DNA from: Paracoccaceae bacterium | Lineage (GTDB): Bacteria; Pseudomonadota; Alphaproteobacteria; Rhodobacterales; Rhodobacteraceae | Direction of reading: 5' to 3' | Assembly: GCA_030750975.1 (NCBI GenBank) | Contig: JASMHC010000015.1 | Location: 62,001-126,000, forward strand | DNA length: 64,000 bases | Program-made: the position numbers and the translations under genes | Shown: piece after piece, positions 17,779 through 28,264 of the stretch | Layout of the letters: each line of letters begins with the position of its first letter | Numbering within the stretch: the stretch's first letter is position 1 | Notes under the pieces: model-generated | Told to the model about the DNA's origin: nothing | The model's database searches: none | The model's input: only the letters and a program-made list of their open reading frames with translations

Positions 17779-18954
17779 ATGGCAGACGCCCTTGTGATCG
17801 GAGCGGGACCGGCGGGCCTGATGGCCGCGTCCCAGATCGCGCAGGCCGGTTACAGCGTCACGGTTTGCGACGCCAAGCCTTCGGTCGGGCGGAAGTTTCT
17901 GATGGCGGGGAAATCCGGTCTGAACCTGACCAAGGACGAACCGACACAGGTGTTTCTGTCCAGGTTTCCGGCGATTTCCCCTGTGTTAGAGACTGCTTTG
18001 CGCAGCTTCGGCCCGGCAGAGGTGATGGATTGGGCCAGGTCTTTGGGCCAGCCGGTCTTTACCGGCTCGAGCGGGCGGGTTTTTCCGAAGGCGATGAAGG
18101 CCTCTCCGTTACTGCGGGCCTGGCTGCGCGCGCTGGATAAGCTCGGCGTCCGCATCCTGACCCGTCACCAATGGCTTGGGGGCACCCGATTTTCCACACC
18201 GGACGGTGTGATCGCGATTGACGCGCCGGTCGTGGTTCTGGCCCTTGGCGGGGCAAGTTGGGCAAGGTTAGGGTCTAACGGCGCATGGTCTGCGCAATTT
18301 CCGGCGGATCAGATCGCCCCGTTCAAACCGGCCAATATGGGCTTTTGCGTCGCGTGGTCTGATCACATGCGCCCGCATTTTGGCAAACCGGTGAAAACGG
18401 TGGTTCTGAAGGCCGGAAACGCCCGTGTCAGAGCCGAATTCGTGCTGTCCGAGCGTGGAATTGAGGGTGGCGGCATCTATGCCCTGTCGCGCCACCTGCG
18501 CGAGGGCGAAAACCTGTTTCTCGATCTGCTTCCCGACCTGAGCGAACAGCAAATACGCGACCGTTTGGGCAAAGCTTCGCAGAAGGACAGCCTAAGCAAC
18601 AGGCTGCGCAAGGCCCTGCGGCTCGATCCGGTGAAACAGGCTCTGATAAACGAATTTGGGCGGCCCTTGCCCGCTGATCCGGCGGCTTTGCTGAAGCATC
18701 TGCCGATCCCGCTGACCGGAGCGCGGCCGATGGATGAAGCCATCTCGACCGCGGGCGGGCTAAGGTTTGACGCATTGACCGACAGGCTGATGATCAAGGA
18801 TCGCCCCGGCTGGTTCGCGGCGGGTGAAATGCTGGATTGGGAAGCGCCCACGGGCGGCTATCTGTTGACCGCCTGTCTTGCAACGGGCCGCATGGCCGGA
18901 CAAGGGGCGGTCAGTTTTCTGGATCAGTCACCAAGCGCGAAAGCGCGTTTATAG
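17779..18954 (+). CDS. YhiN/HI0933-type FAD-dependent flavoprotein
   Basis: 391 residues. FAD-binding dinucleotide fold GAGPAGLMAA at residues 8-17, GRKFLMAGKSGLNLT (the family marker after the first helix pair), VVLALGGASWARLG, and the C-terminal GWFAAGEMLDWEAPTGGYLL closing the FAD site. Members are annotated as TIGR03862-type flavoproteins or aminoacetone oxidase-family enzymes, with no settled reaction. ATG 17779 was chosen because the FAD fold starts immediately after it. The 3' end overlaps the convergent GST gene by 31 bases. Confidence 0.87.
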   Translation: MADALVIGAGPAGLMAASQIAQAGYSVTVCDAKPSVGRKFLMAGKSGLNLTKDEPTQVFLSRFPAISPVLETALRSFGPAEVMDWARSLGQPVFTGSSGRVFPKAMKASPLLRAWLRALDKLGVRILTRHQWLGGTRFSTPDGVIAIDAPVVVLALGGASWARLGSNGAWSAQFPADQIAPFKPANMGFCVAWSDHMRPHFGKPVKTVVLKAGNARVRAEFVLSERGIEGGGIYALSRHLREGENLFLDLLPDLSEQQIRDRLGKASQKDSLSNRLRKALRLDPVKQALINEFGRPLPADPAALLKHLPIPLTGARPMDEAISTAGGLRFDALTDRLMIKDRPGWFAAGEMLDWEAPTGGYLLTACLATGRMAGQGAVSFLDQSPSAKARL

Positions 18955-19514
18955 GCGTCGCGCTGCCGAAGGTTTCTGGCATAGGATCGCAGCTTGTCAT
19001 TCTCGACCGGAAACTTGGCGGAATAGGCCCAGTTCAGACAATGGCATAGCAGGATATCCGACACGGTCATCATATCGCCCATCAGAAACTCGCCAGCGAT
19101 CTGATCGGCGATGCGATCGACGTTACGGGCAAATTCCCAGCGCAGGTTTTCCTTGATCTCGGGCAGGCGGCGTTCTTCCGGCAGGACAAACGAGTTGCGC
19201 GCCGCCGTCCACAGCAAGGCGTCCATTTCGTCGTTGATCTGGTGCATCAGCGCATCCTGTCGGGCGCGTTCCAGCGTGCCGCAGGCGTAAGACAGTTTTC
19301 CGTGCCGGTCGGCCAGAAATGTCATGATGGCGCAAGAATCGGTCAGTACCACGTCATCCACCACCAAGGCAGGCGCCTTGCCCGAGGGGTTCACCGATTT
19401 CATCGCGGGGCTGGCGGGGCGGTGGTTAATATATTCGTAATCCGCGCCCAGTTCCTCGAGCGTCCAAAGCACGCGCATGGCGCGGCTTCGGACATGTCCT
19501 ATGGCTTTGTACAT
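18924..19514 (-). CDS. Glutathione S-transferase family protein
   Basis: 196 residues, short GST. The N-terminal thioredoxin-like domain contains RSRAMRVLWTLEELGADYEY and the cis-Pro region KAPALVVDDVVLTDSCAIM (glutathione-binding S/C at the helix start); the C-terminal all-helical domain follows (MHQINDEMDALL, FLMGDMMTVSDILLCHCLNW). The detoxification substrate is unknown. It abuts holA and may be transcribed with it. Confidence 0.87.
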   Translation of the reverse strand: MYKAIGHVRSRAMRVLWTLEELGADYEYINHRPASPAMKSVNPSGKAPALVVDDVVLTDSCAIMTFLADRHGKLSYACGTLERARQDALMHQINDEMDALLWTAARNSFVLPEERRLPEIKENLRWEFARNVDRIADQIAGEFLMGDMMTVSDILLCHCLNWAYSAKFPVENDKLRSYARNLRQRDAYKRAFALGD

Positions 19515-20540
19515 TCAGCGTTTCCCCAACATCGCCAGTCTGATCAGCACCCGTTCGACCAAAGCCATGGCGGGGGCTGTCTGCCCTGCTGAACGTAGCT
19601 GCAAATCGGTGTCGGTCAAGGCAGAGATCGCTGTTTCAAGACGCTGGACGCCCCATTGCTGGGCCTGTCGCTGCATCCTGTCGCGGCGCGGGCCGAAGAT
19701 CGGCGGGCGCATGGCGGCAATTCCGGCAGCGGCGCCGTTCGGATGCGCGGCTGCCATGTGCAGGGCGCGGAAATGGCGCATGGCCCCGATACACAGTCCG
19801 ACCGCTTGGGTGCCTTGCGCCTTCAGCTTGTTCATCAGCGGGCCGATTTCCGCCGCCCGGCCTTCGGCGACGACGTTCAGGATATCGTCCAGATCCGCTT
19901 CGGACGAGGTGGGGGCGCAATTGGCCACGTCTTCGGGCGAAACCGGAGAATCGTCGCCTAGTTTATAAAGCCCAAGCTTTTCCATGGTCTGGCGAAAATC
20001 GCCGGGATCAAGGGTTCGGGCCAGTGTGTTCATGTCGGTCATGGCGTCGCCCGAGACATTATTCAGACCCGATTGGGCAAGAATAGTCTCGATTTCCGCC
20101 CGCGACGGCGGATCGTCATAGATGCCCGCCGCATAGGCGTTGCGATGGGTTTCGAACAGTTTGCGCAGTTTGGAACCGGCCTTAAGCTGCCCTGCTGTCA
20201 CGATGATCTGGGCATCGCCCGGCTGCCAGTCTTCCATTGCCGCAGTGACCGAAGCTGCCACGGTTTCGGTCGCGTCTTCCACAAAGGCCACACGGGGACC
20301 GGGGAAAAAGCTGACGGCCTTGACCGCATCCAGCAGCATCGCAGGGTCTTTGCGCAGCTCGGACGCGGGAATGCGCGACAGGCGCATTTCCTCTTCGCCT
20401 TGCGGACCGATCAGGGCTTTGATCACCTCTTGCCGCCGAAGGGCGACGCGCATGGCGTCGCTGCCGTAGATCAGCAAACCGGTTTTGTCGGGATCGGGCT
20501 TGGCAAAATAGGCCGGGGCGTCACGGCCGCCCAGCTTCAT
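19515..20540 (-). CDS. holA: DNA polymerase III subunit delta
   Basis: 341 residues. Delta subunit of the clamp loader, which opens the beta clamp. The N-terminal KPDPDKTGLLIYGSDAMRV matches the HolA start (degenerate AAA+ domain without a P-loop), with VSFFPGPRVAFVEDA in the middle and the collar domain at the C-terminus (LKAQGTQAVGLCIGAMRHFRALH). Four-base overlap with lptE, as in the conserved leuS-lptE-holA order of Rhodobacterales. Confidence 0.92.
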   Translation of the reverse strand: MKLGGRDAPAYFAKPDPDKTGLLIYGSDAMRVALRRQEVIKALIGPQGEEEMRLSRIPASELRKDPAMLLDAVKAVSFFPGPRVAFVEDATETVAASVTAAMEDWQPGDAQIIVTAGQLKAGSKLRKLFETHRNAYAAGIYDDPPSRAEIETILAQSGLNNVSGDAMTDMNTLARTLDPGDFRQTMEKLGLYKLGDDSPVSPEDVANCAPTSSEADLDDILNVVAEGRAAEIGPLMNKLKAQGTQAVGLCIGAMRHFRALHMAAAHPNGAAAGIAAMRPPIFGPRRDRMQRQAQQWGVQRLETAISALTDTDLQLRSAGQTAPAMALVERVLIRLAMLGKR

Positions 20541-21025
20541 TCCGCATCCCCGGGCAGCTTGGCGGTCAGCTGGTCGATCATCCGGTCGGCCAGCATCACC
20601 ATTAGCCGTTCCCGCGCATCGCTGCGGGCGGCGCGGGTGGCCACGGTTGAACCGGTGGTGGAATAGCCGCTCATGGCGGAAACCTTGCCGGTCACGATCA
20701 CCGCGTCATCCGACAGGTCGCGCAGGGAATAGGACATCTCGCCCAGCACATTGTACCGCGCGATGACCTGGCTTGAGGTTACGGCAAGGCCTTCCTCGGT
20801 CACGGAAAGCGTGAATCCCAGCCCATAGGCCGGTGCATCGGCCACCCCCATGCGATCCTCGAGGTAACGGACCAGCACATAGGTGTCGGTGGTGTCCGGC
20901 GCGTCAAAGGCGATTTGCCCGCGCAGGCGGTTGCCCGTGCCGTTTGGCCCGTAAACCGGGGTAAAACCGCAGCCCGCAAGGGCGGCGGTGGCAATCAGGA
21001 AAGAACGCCGGTTAAACGACCACAT
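20537..21025 (-). CDS. lptE: LPS-assembly lipoprotein LptE
   Basis: 162 residues. Outer-membrane lipoprotein that plugs LptD during LPS export. Signal peptide [14 protein letters not shown] with the lipobox Cys at residue 19 followed by GFTPVYGP, the typical LptE start. The mature part is the expected short alpha/beta LptE domain. It overlaps the leuS 3' end by 14 bases and holA by 4, so the three are co-transcribed. Confidence 0.9.
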   Translation of the reverse strand: MWSFNRRSFLIATAALAGCGFTPVYGPNGTGNRLRGQIAFDAPDTTDTYVLVRYLEDRMGVADAPAYGLGFTLSVTEEGLAVTSSQVIARYNVLGEMSYSLRDLSDDAVIVTGKVSAMSGYSTTGSTVATRAARSDARERLMVMLADRMIDQLTAKLPGDAE

Positions 21026-23585
21026 TCACGATCCGTCCGGGGACGACGATAAGTTTCTTGGGCTGGGCCCCGTCCAGCGCACGTTGAACAGCATCTTCGG
21101 CCAGCGCGAGTTTTTCAACCTCTTCCTTGGGCATGTCTTTCGGAACGCTGATTTCCGCGCGGCGCTTGCCGTTGATCTGGATCGGCAGGGTGACGGTATC
21201 GTCAACCAGCATGGCCTCGTCCGCTTTGGGCCACGGGGCGTTGAGGATCAGGCCTTCGCCGCCCAGCATGGCCCAGATTTCTTCGCTGAGGTGCGGCGTC
21301 ATCGGCGACATCAGCTGCGCCAAGGCTTTGGCGGCTTCCTTTTTGGCTGCGCTGCCCGCTTTGGATTTCGCCAGCGTGTTGGTGAAGGCGTAAAGCTTGG
21401 CGATTGAGGCGTTGAAGCCGAAGCTTTCGACGCCGCCGGTTACGTCGTGGATGGTCTTATGCATCTCGCGCAAGAGCGCCTGATCCTCGGCGGTCGCAGT
21501 GGTATCACTGGCCGCGATTTCGGCGCAAATGCGGTAAACACGGGCAAGGTGCTTGCTGGCGGCCTCGGCGCCCGAGGCTGTCCATTCCACGTCACGTTCG
21601 GGAGGGGAGTCGGACAGGACGAACCAGCGGGCGGTATCGGCGCCGTAGCTGGAAATGATCGCCAGAGGGTCCACCACGTTGTTCTTGGATTTCGACATTT
21701 TGGCCGAGGGGATGACCTCGACCTTTTCGCCGGTTTCCTTGACGAAAACGCCGCCGTCACGTTCTTCGATTTCGGCGGGGTAGTGATACAACGTGCGGCC
21801 GTTTTCATCGGTGCGCTCGGCGTTCTTGTAGATCGCGTGTGTCACCATGCCTTGGGTGAACAGCGCGTCAAACGGCTCAATCGCTTTGGCGGGCAGATGG
21901 CCGGTTTTGTGCATCGCGCGGGCGAAGAAGCGCGAATAAAGCAGGTGAAGGATCGCGTGTTCGATGCCGCCGATATATTGATCGACGTTCATCCAATACT
22001 CGGCCTCGGCCATGTCGGTCGGGGTCGTCGCACGCGGCGCGGTGAAGCGGGCGAAGTACCACGACGAGTCGACGAAAGTATCCATCGTGTCGGTCTCGCG
22101 CTGCGCAGGTTTGCCACAAGACGGGCAGGCGCAATCACGCCATGTCGGGTGGCGGTCGAGCGGGTTGCCGGGGACCGAAAAGTCAATCGCCTTGCCGTCT
22201 TCGTCATAAGGCAGTTCAATTGGCAGGTTCTCTTTCTTTTCCGGCACCACGCCGCAGGTGTCGCAATGCACGACAGGGATCGGGCAGCCCCAATAGCGTT
22301 GGCGGGAAAGGCCCCAGTCACGCAGACGGTATTTGGTGACGCCTTCGCCCCAGCCTTGCTGTTCGGCAAAGTCCACGGTGACGTTGATGGCTTCTTCGCC
22401 CGTGGCCTCATCCAGACCGGCGAAATGGTTGATCCATTTCACTTTTTCTGTTTTCGGCGGCACGAAAGCTTCGTTCGCAACCGGCACCGGATTATCAAGC
22501 GCATAGAACGTATCAATCACCGGCAAGTCATACTTGCGGCAGAAATCAAGGTCACGTTGATCGTGCGCCGGACAGGCGAAGATCGCGCCGGTGCCATAGT
22601 CCATCAGGATGAAGTTGGCGATCCAGACGGGCAGTTCCCAATCGGGGTTCAGCGGGTGTTTGACGCGGATGCCGGTGTCAAAGCCCAGCTTCTCGGCGGT
22701 CTCGATGGCCTCTTCGGTCGTGCCGCCCTTGCGGCATTCGGCAAGGAAATCGGCCAGCTCGGGGTTGCCCTGCTCCAAGTCTTTCGAGATCGGATGATCT
22801 GGCGAAATACCAACAAAGCTTGCCCCCATCAGCGTGTCGGGGCGGGTGGTGTAAACGGTAATCGGCTCGGCCCCGTCGGTGCGTTCAAAGCTGAACTGCA
22901 AGCCCCGCGATTTGCCGATCCAGTTTTCCTGCATCAGACGCACCTTGGCGGGCCAGTTGTCCAACGTATCCAGCGCGCTCAATAACTCTTCCGAATAGTC
23001 GGAGATCTTGAAGAACCACTGGGTCAGCTCTTTCCGCTCAACCAAAGCGCCGGATCGCCAGCCGCGGCCGTTTTCGACCTGTTCATTGGCCAGAACGGTC
23101 ATATCAACCGGATCCCAGTTGACCACGGCGTTTTTGCGGTAAACCAGACCCTTTTCCAGAAAGTCGAGGAACAATGCCTGCTGTTGGCCGTAATATTCCA
23201 CGTCGCAGGTGGCGAACATGCGCGACCAGTCGAGCGACAGGCCCAGTGGCTTCATCTGCTCAACCATCGTGTCGATATTGGAATAGGTCCAATCCTTGGG
23301 GTGGCCTCCGCTGGCCATCGCCGCGTTTTCGGCGGGCATCCCGAAGGCGTCAAACCCCATAGGGTGCAGCACGTTGTGGCCGGTCGAAATCTTGTAACGC
23401 GCAATCACGTCGCCCATGGTGTAGTTGCGCACGTGCCCCATATGCAGCTTGCCCGAGGGATAGGGGAACATCTCAAGCACGTAATATTTGGGCTTGTCTT
23501 GGGAACGGACGGCCTTGAACGCCTCGGCCTTGTTCCATTCTCTTTGCCATTTGGCTTCGATTTCGTTTGCGGAATAGCGCGACAT
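21012..23585 (-). CDS. leuS: Leucyl-tRNA synthetase
   Basis: 857 residues, class Ia synthetase. HMGH signature in [16 protein letters not shown], a CP1 editing domain ([15 protein letters not shown] and [17 protein letters not shown]), a zinc-type segment with CPSCGKPA, and [10 protein letters not shown]. The C-terminal end carries the usual anticodon-binding helices. ATG 23585 is chosen because it gives the standard N-terminus [13 protein letters not shown]; an ATG 12 bases upstream is also possible. Confidence 0.96.
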   Translation of the reverse strand: MSRYSANEIEAKWQREWNKAEAFKAVRSQDKPKYYVLEMFPYPSGKLHMGHVRNYTMGDVIARYKISTGHNVLHPMGFDAFGMPAENAAMASGGHPKDWTYSNIDTMVEQMKPLGLSLDWSRMFATCDVEYYGQQQALFLDFLEKGLVYRKNAVVNWDPVDMTVLANEQVENGRGWRSGALVERKELTQWFFKISDYSEELLSALDTLDNWPAKVRLMQENWIGKSRGLQFSFERTDGAEPITVYTTRPDTLMGASFVGISPDHPISKDLEQGNPELADFLAECRKGGTTEEAIETAEKLGFDTGIRVKHPLNPDWELPVWIANFILMDYGTGAIFACPAHDQRDLDFCRKYDLPVIDTFYALDNPVPVANEAFVPPKTEKVKWINHFAGLDEATGEEAINVTVDFAEQQGWGEGVTKYRLRDWGLSRQRYWGCPIPVVHCDTCGVVPEKKENLPIELPYDEDGKAIDFSVPGNPLDRHPTWRDCACPSCGKPAQRETDTMDTFVDSSWYFARFTAPRATTPTDMAEAEYWMNVDQYIGGIEHAILHLLYSRFFARAMHKTGHLPAKAIEPFDALFTQGMVTHAIYKNAERTDENGRTLYHYPAEIEERDGGVFVKETGEKVEVIPSAKMSKSKNNVVDPLAIISSYGADTARWFVLSDSPPERDVEWTASGAEAASKHLARVYRICAEIAASDTTATAEDQALLREMHKTIHDVTGGVESFGFNASIAKLYAFTNTLAKSKAGSAAKKEAAKALAQLMSPMTPHLSEEIWAMLGGEGLILNAPWPKADEAMLVDDTVTLPIQINGKRRAEISVPKDMPKEEVEKLALAEDAVQRALDGAQPKKLIVVPGRIVNVVV

Positions 23586-23742
23586 GGGCGGTCTCATCTT
23601 ACCAGTGCAATTTCAGCTTCGCAGGGGTGATAAGCGAGGCTTGGCCTAGGGTCCAGTCAGTTCGCGCACAAAGGTGAAACCCCGTGTTGGCTATGCCGCG
23701 CTTTCAGGTCTATTGTGGCCAAAAGGATTTGGCTTCGAGCAT

Positions 23743-24981
23743 ATGAACTTTTTATTCATTCATCAGAATTTCCCCGGCCAGTTCAAACATCTGTCCCGCG
23801 CTTTGGCTACGCAGGGACATCGGGTGACGGCCCTGACCCCGCGCGTGAAAGAAAAGACCAGCTGGGGCGGGGTAACGATCTTTCCCTATCGGATCAGGGC
23901 GGCGACCGGCAAGGATGTGCATAACTGGCTGATCGACACGGACACCAAGATCAAACGGGCCGAGGCCTGCTGGCGGGCGGCCCGAAAGATGGAACAGGCG
24001 GGATATCGGCCTGATGTGATCATCGCCCATCCCGGCTGGGGCGAAAGCCTGTTTCTGAAAGACGTCTGGCCCAATGCGAGGCTGGGGCTTTATGCCGAGT
24101 TCTATCATCACGCCAGCTATCCGCATCTTGGGTTCGACCCCGAGTTTCCGCAAAAGGATGCCGAGGCGGACAAGCTGCGCATCCGGATGAAAAATGTGAA
24201 CATGATGATGCACCTGCCCCATTGCGATGCGGCAATCAGCCCGACGGCGTATCAGGCATCAACCTTTCCGGCAGACTGGCGCGAAAAGATCACCGTGTGC
24301 CATGACGGGGTGGACACAAGGCTGCTTAGCCCCAAGCCGAAAGCCGAGCTTGTGCTTGAGGGGCGTCGCAAACTGACCGTCAAGGATGAGGTGATCACCT
24401 TTGTGAACCGAAACCTTGAACCGTATCGCGGCTATCATGTGTTCATGCGGGCGTTGCCGGATCTGCTGAAATCCCGGCCAAACGCGCAGATCCTGATCAC
24501 CGGCGGCGATGGCACCAGCTATGGCGCACGACCGCCGAAGGACCAGACCTGGAAGCAGATTTTCCTGGACGAGGTGCGCGGGCAAATCTCGGATGAAGAC
24601 TGGCGCCGCGTGCATTTTCTTGGCCGGATACCCTATGACAGGTTTGTTGCCATGTTGCAGATCAGCCGCGCCCATATCTATCTGACCTATCCCTTCGTGC
24701 TGTCATGGAGCGTGATTGAAACGATGGCGGTTCAGGGGGCGATTGTGGCCTCGGATACAGCTCCGGTGGCCGAGGTGTTGACCCATGACGAAACGGCGCG
24801 GCTGTTTGACTTCTTTGACGGTGACGCGCTGGTGCGCGAGGTGAACGCGGTGCTGGATGACGACGCCCTGCGCCAGCGGCTTGGCAAGGCGGCGCGCGAA
24901 AAGGCGGTGGCCGAGTTTGACCTGCAACGGGTGTGTTTGCCTGCGCAGATGGAGTGGGTGAAGGCATTGGCGGGGGTTTGA
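23743..24981 (+). CDS. GT4-type glycosyltransferase
   Basis: 412 residues, GT-B fold. The N-terminal MNFLFIHQNFPGQFKHLS fits a retaining GT4 family enzyme; the donor-binding C-terminal half has FVNRNLEPYRGYHVFMRALP and VHFLGRIPYDRF, then SWSVIETMAVQGAIVASD with the E-x7-E-like segment partly changed. Its sugar and acceptor are unknown. With the following TPR-sulfotransferase it may decorate a surface polysaccharide. ATG 23743 is preferred over the upstream in-frame start because it begins the first beta strand. Confidence 0.85.
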   Translation: MNFLFIHQNFPGQFKHLSRALATQGHRVTALTPRVKEKTSWGGVTIFPYRIRAATGKDVHNWLIDTDTKIKRAEACWRAARKMEQAGYRPDVIIAHPGWGESLFLKDVWPNARLGLYAEFYHHASYPHLGFDPEFPQKDAEADKLRIRMKNVNMMMHLPHCDAAISPTAYQASTFPADWREKITVCHDGVDTRLLSPKPKAELVLEGRRKLTVKDEVITFVNRNLEPYRGYHVFMRALPDLLKSRPNAQILITGGDGTSYGARPPKDQTWKQIFLDEVRGQISDEDWRRVHFLGRIPYDRFVAMLQISRAHIYLTYPFVLSWSVIETMAVQGAIVASDTAPVAEVLTHDETARLFDFFDGDALVREVNAVLDDDALRQRLGKAAREKAVAEFDLQRVCLPAQMEWVKALAGV

Positions 24982-25051
24982 GCCTTTCGCCGCTTACATT
25001 CCAAGCGCACGCAGGATATGGTCGCGTCGCATTTCAAGTGAGACCCAATAC

Positions 25052-26962
25052 ATGGCAAAAACGTCCGCAAATACGGTGATTGCAAAGGCCAAATCGTTAG
25101 AACAGGCCGGTAAGTTCAAGAAAGCATCCGACACCTATGCAAGCGTGCTGAAGGCCGGGGTCCATAGCCCGATCGCAAGGGACGGGTTCTTGCGGTCCGT
25201 CGCAAGAACAGCAAAGCCGCCGGTCAACAAGGCCGCGTTTCAGGCAAGCATCAATTCAATTGCCCAGCAGATACAGCACGGTGCTTTTATTCAGGCCGAC
25301 AAGCAAAGCGCGGCCTTGCTGCGGACCTATCCAAATAACATTCTTCTGTTGAATATGGGCGGGGTGGCGAATTTGGGTCTTGGCCGCCCGGCCGTGGCGC
25401 GGGAAATGCTGAACCTCGCGCTAGCCCTGAAACCCGACTACGCGGATGCGCATCAGAATCTGGGATTGGCTTTACAGCAGACCGGCATGCCCGAAGCTGC
25501 GCTGGAATCGTTTGAGCGGGCCGTGAAATTCAACCCCGGCTTCGCCAAGGCCTATGACAATATCGGCTCGATGCATCAGTATTTCGGTCGCTTTGACGAA
25601 GCCCTTGATTTTCACAAGAAGTCGCTTGAGATCGACCCGACTTCGCTGGAAGCACGCAGAAATCTGGCGGTCGCCTATCGCAACCTGAAATTCTATCCCG
25701 AGGCTTTGACCGAATACCGCGCCATTGTTAAAGCAGGCGAGGTATCGGCGCTTAACTATTACGGGATAAGCACGCTATTGCGGAAGCTTGAAAAGCCCGC
25801 GGAAGCCCTTGTTGAAATCGAAAAAGCGCTGGAGCTTGAGCCGAACATGGTGGAGGCGCATCAAGAGCGGGGAAATTGCCTTCGCCTGCTATCCAGACGG
25901 GCAGAGGCAGAGGACTGCTATCGCAAGGCCATCGCGCTTAAACCGGCCTCGGCGCGGGCGTATTTTGCCCTAAGCTCGGTTGTGAAATTCCAAAAGGATG
26001 ATCCCGAGGTTCCGGCGCTTCTGGCGCTGGTCGATCACCCGGACCACAATTTGGAAGAGCAAAGCCTGATCAAATTCTCGCTTGCCTACGCTTACGAAAA
26101 TTTCGCCGATCTGGAGAAATCTTTCGTTTATCTCAAATCGGCAAATGCCTTGCGAAAAGAGTTTATGGGCTACAGTTTCGAAACGGATCAGAAGCTTTTC
26201 GCCGATATCAAAGCGCGTTCTGGGGAAATTGACGCTCTTAAGGTTCCGCAATCCCAAAACCCACACGGCATATCGCCCATTTTCATTCTGGGGATGCCCC
26301 GATCCGGAACCACCCTGACCGAACAGATCATATCCGCACATCCTGATGTTTCGGGCTGTGGCGAGCTGAATTTCGCGTCGCAATACGGTATGAGCATCGC
26401 GCGGGGAACTTCTGAAATCACGCCGGAAATCCTTGCCAGATTTCGCGAAGATTATCTGAATGCGGTTTCAACGCTCGCACCGGGTACGGCCTATTTTACA
26501 GACAAGATGCCACATAATTTCCGGCTGCTCGGTTTGCTGGCCAAAGCCTTTCCCGAAGCGAAATTTGTGCACACGAACCGGGATGCCGCCGCGACGTGCT
26601 GGTCAAATTTTTATATCAGTTTCGGATCAAACGGGCTTGGCTATTGCTATGATCTGGAAGATCTCGTGGCCTATTACGGCCTGTATCAGGACATGATGGA
26701 ATTTTGGCGGGAACGGTATTCTGATCGTATTTATGAGCTGGATTACGAAAAGCTTACGCAGGATCAGAATGCAGTCACCCGTGATCTGATCGCGTCGCTG
26801 GGGATCGGCTGGGATGATGCATGCCTTGCACCCGAAAAGAATAAACGCAACGTTTTGACGGCCTCTTACAGCCAGGTAAAGAAAAGCGTCTATACCGGCA
26901 GTTCGCAAAAATGGAAGCGCTATGAGCCGTTTTTGGACGGAGCATTCGACAAGCTGGCGTGA
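25052..26962 (+). CDS. TPR-repeat sulfotransferase
   Basis: 636 residues. Residues about 60-310 are tandem tetratricopeptide repeats (PDYADAHQNLGLALQQTG, FAKAYDNIGSMHQYFGR and similar). The C-terminal 250 residues are a PAPS-dependent sulfotransferase: FILGMPRSGTTLTEQIISAH is the 5'-phosphosulfate loop and FVHTNRDAAATCWSNF the 3'-phosphate-binding strand and helix. Such proteins sulfate sugars or proteins; the TPR part presumably holds the acceptor. It begins 70 bases after the glycosyltransferase, same strand. Roughly 130 bases separate it from the convergent porin. Confidence 0.9.
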   Translation: MAKTSANTVIAKAKSLEQAGKFKKASDTYASVLKAGVHSPIARDGFLRSVARTAKPPVNKAAFQASINSIAQQIQHGAFIQADKQSAALLRTYPNNILLLNMGGVANLGLGRPAVAREMLNLALALKPDYADAHQNLGLALQQTGMPEAALESFERAVKFNPGFAKAYDNIGSMHQYFGRFDEALDFHKKSLEIDPTSLEARRNLAVAYRNLKFYPEALTEYRAIVKAGEVSALNYYGISTLLRKLEKPAEALVEIEKALELEPNMVEAHQERGNCLRLLSRRAEAEDCYRKAIALKPASARAYFALSSVVKFQKDDPEVPALLALVDHPDHNLEEQSLIKFSLAYAYENFADLEKSFVYLKSANALRKEFMGYSFETDQKLFADIKARSGEIDALKVPQSQNPHGISPIFILGMPRSGTTLTEQIISAHPDVSGCGELNFASQYGMSIARGTSEITPEILARFREDYLNAVSTLAPGTAYFTDKMPHNFRLLGLLAKAFPEAKFVHTNRDAAATCWSNFYISFGSNGLGYCYDLEDLVAYYGLYQDMMEFWRERYSDRIYELDYEKLTQDQNAVTRDLIASLGIGWDDACLAPEKNKRNVLTASYSQVKKSVYTGSSQKWKRYEPFLDGAFDKLA

Positions 26963-27040
26963 GGCTGCGCTTCGGGCTGTTTGTTTGCAGCCAAGCGCGG
27001 CGCGGAAATCACATTAAATTTCCTGAGACTTCAAAAAGAA

Positions 27041-27062
27041 AGAGCGGCCAAAAGGCCGCTCT
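27041..27062 (-). terminator. Rho-independent terminator of the porin gene
   Basis: Perfect 9-bp stem AGAGCGGCC/GGCCGCTCT with a 4-base loop, followed on the minus strand by TTCTTTTTG. It lies 28 bases past the porin stop codon. Confidence 0.9.
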
Positions 27063-27089
27063 TCCCGATACGGTAAACCGTCGTTCGAA

Positions 27090-28154
27090 TTAGAAGTCGA
27101 ACGATACGCTGACAGTGGTGCCCGCTGCGATGTCTTCCGCAGGGTTGATGTCAACCGAGGTTGCGTAATCCAGCGACAGGTTGGCGCCTGCGCCCAGATC
27201 GTAGTCAACTTCGACATACTGTTCGCTTGCCGAGTCAACACCAACACCGGCGGTCAGGCCGTTGCCCATGTCGTAGGTTGCGTCAACCGACCATGCGCTT
27301 GCGCTGTCTGTTGCGAAATCTACAGTTACGTCACCAGCGGTAACGCCTGCGGTCATTTCCCATGCCGACGCGCTGTCGAAGGTGAAGCCGAGGTCTACGC
27401 CTTCCAGCGAGGTGTCAAGCGAGACTTCCCAAGCCGAAGTGTCGTCGAAGGTTACGCCAACAGTTGCTGCGCCCAGCGGCATCGAAGCGCCGAGTTCCCA
27501 ACCTGCGTCACCGAAGTCCAGCGACAGGTCTGCGCCACCGGCAGTGGTCGAAGCGCTGAGGCCGTAGGTGTCGTTCGAACCGAATGCCAACGAGTAGTCA
27601 ACATTGCTTGCCGAACCCGACATTGCCGCACCGAATGCGCCGGTTGCTTCGATGAAGCCCAGGCTCAGGTCAGTGCCACCCAGGTCGGTCGAAACGCCGA
27701 TCTGGTATTCGTTGGCTGCGTTGATCGACATCGAAACGGTTGCGCCACCCAGCGAAGCCGAAGCAGTGATGCCGGCGTCTTCAGTCGAAGCGGTGTCGGT
27801 TTCGAATACGTTGGTCAGGGTGCCCTGCTTGCCCAGCGGATCGCCAAGGTAAGCTGCGCCGGTGCCGTCCATGCCTACGTAGTAGGTGATCGACGAGTTG
27901 TCGTTTGCGATGGTGATGTCACCAGCAACAACTTCGTCATTAGGAGTTGCGTTGTTGTCGGTCAGGGTCAGCGATGCCGACGCGGTGTAACCGTTGTTCA
28001 GCGCCTGCGAACCAGTGCCGGTGATCGAAACTTCGCTACCGAAACCGGTACCGTCGTTGTACGAGAACTCGGCCGAGCCCGAGAACGATACGTCCGCTGC
28101 GGCTGCGCCGGCGAACGCGACCAGTGCGGTCGAAGTGAGAAGGATGCGTTTCAT
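27090..28154 (-). CDS. Rhodobacter-type outer-membrane porin
   Basis: 354 residues. Sec signal peptide (KRILLTSTALVAFAGAAAA) with AxA cleavage before DVSFSGSAEF, then a long series of short amphipathic strands ending in Phe (TVSVSFDF), the outer-membrane beta-barrel C-terminal signature. The mature part is acidic and Ser/Asp/Ala-rich with quasi-repeated strand pairs (SAWEM, SAWEV, SAWSV). It forms diffusion channels for small solutes. ATG 28154 is chosen over upstream in-frame codons because of the signal peptide and GAGGGAAAATC just ahead. Strong codon bias suggests very high expression. Confidence 0.92.
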   Translation of the reverse strand: MKRILLTSTALVAFAGAAAADVSFSGSAEFSYNDGTGFGSEVSITGTGSQALNNGYTASASLTLTDNNATPNDEVVAGDITIANDNSSITYYVGMDGTGAAYLGDPLGKQGTLTNVFETDTASTEDAGITASASLGGATVSMSINAANEYQIGVSTDLGGTDLSLGFIEATGAFGAAMSGSASNVDYSLAFGSNDTYGLSASTTAGGADLSLDFGDAGWELGASMPLGAATVGVTFDDTSAWEVSLDTSLEGVDLGFTFDSASAWEMTAGVTAGDVTVDFATDSASAWSVDATYDMGNGLTAGVGVDSASEQYVEVDYDLGAGANLSLDYATSVDINPAEDIAAGTTVSVSFDF

Positions 28155-28264
28155 GATTTTCCCTCGTGTTAGCATTCCATGAAATGCCGGTAATCCAGCA
28201 TTGCGAGTTTGTTTGCTCTGATAAGACGCTTGGGTCAATTGCGATGGGCGTCGCATTTGGTGAC

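Noticed and set aside
21447-22985. 512-residue open frame opposite leuS
   Set aside because: Antisense shadow of a highly conserved synthetase; composition is His/Arg/Gly-rich as expected for a reverse frame.
23674-23742. Upstream in-frame start of the glycosyltransferase
   Set aside because: The added 23 residues have no family similarity and ATG 23743 starts the first strand directly.
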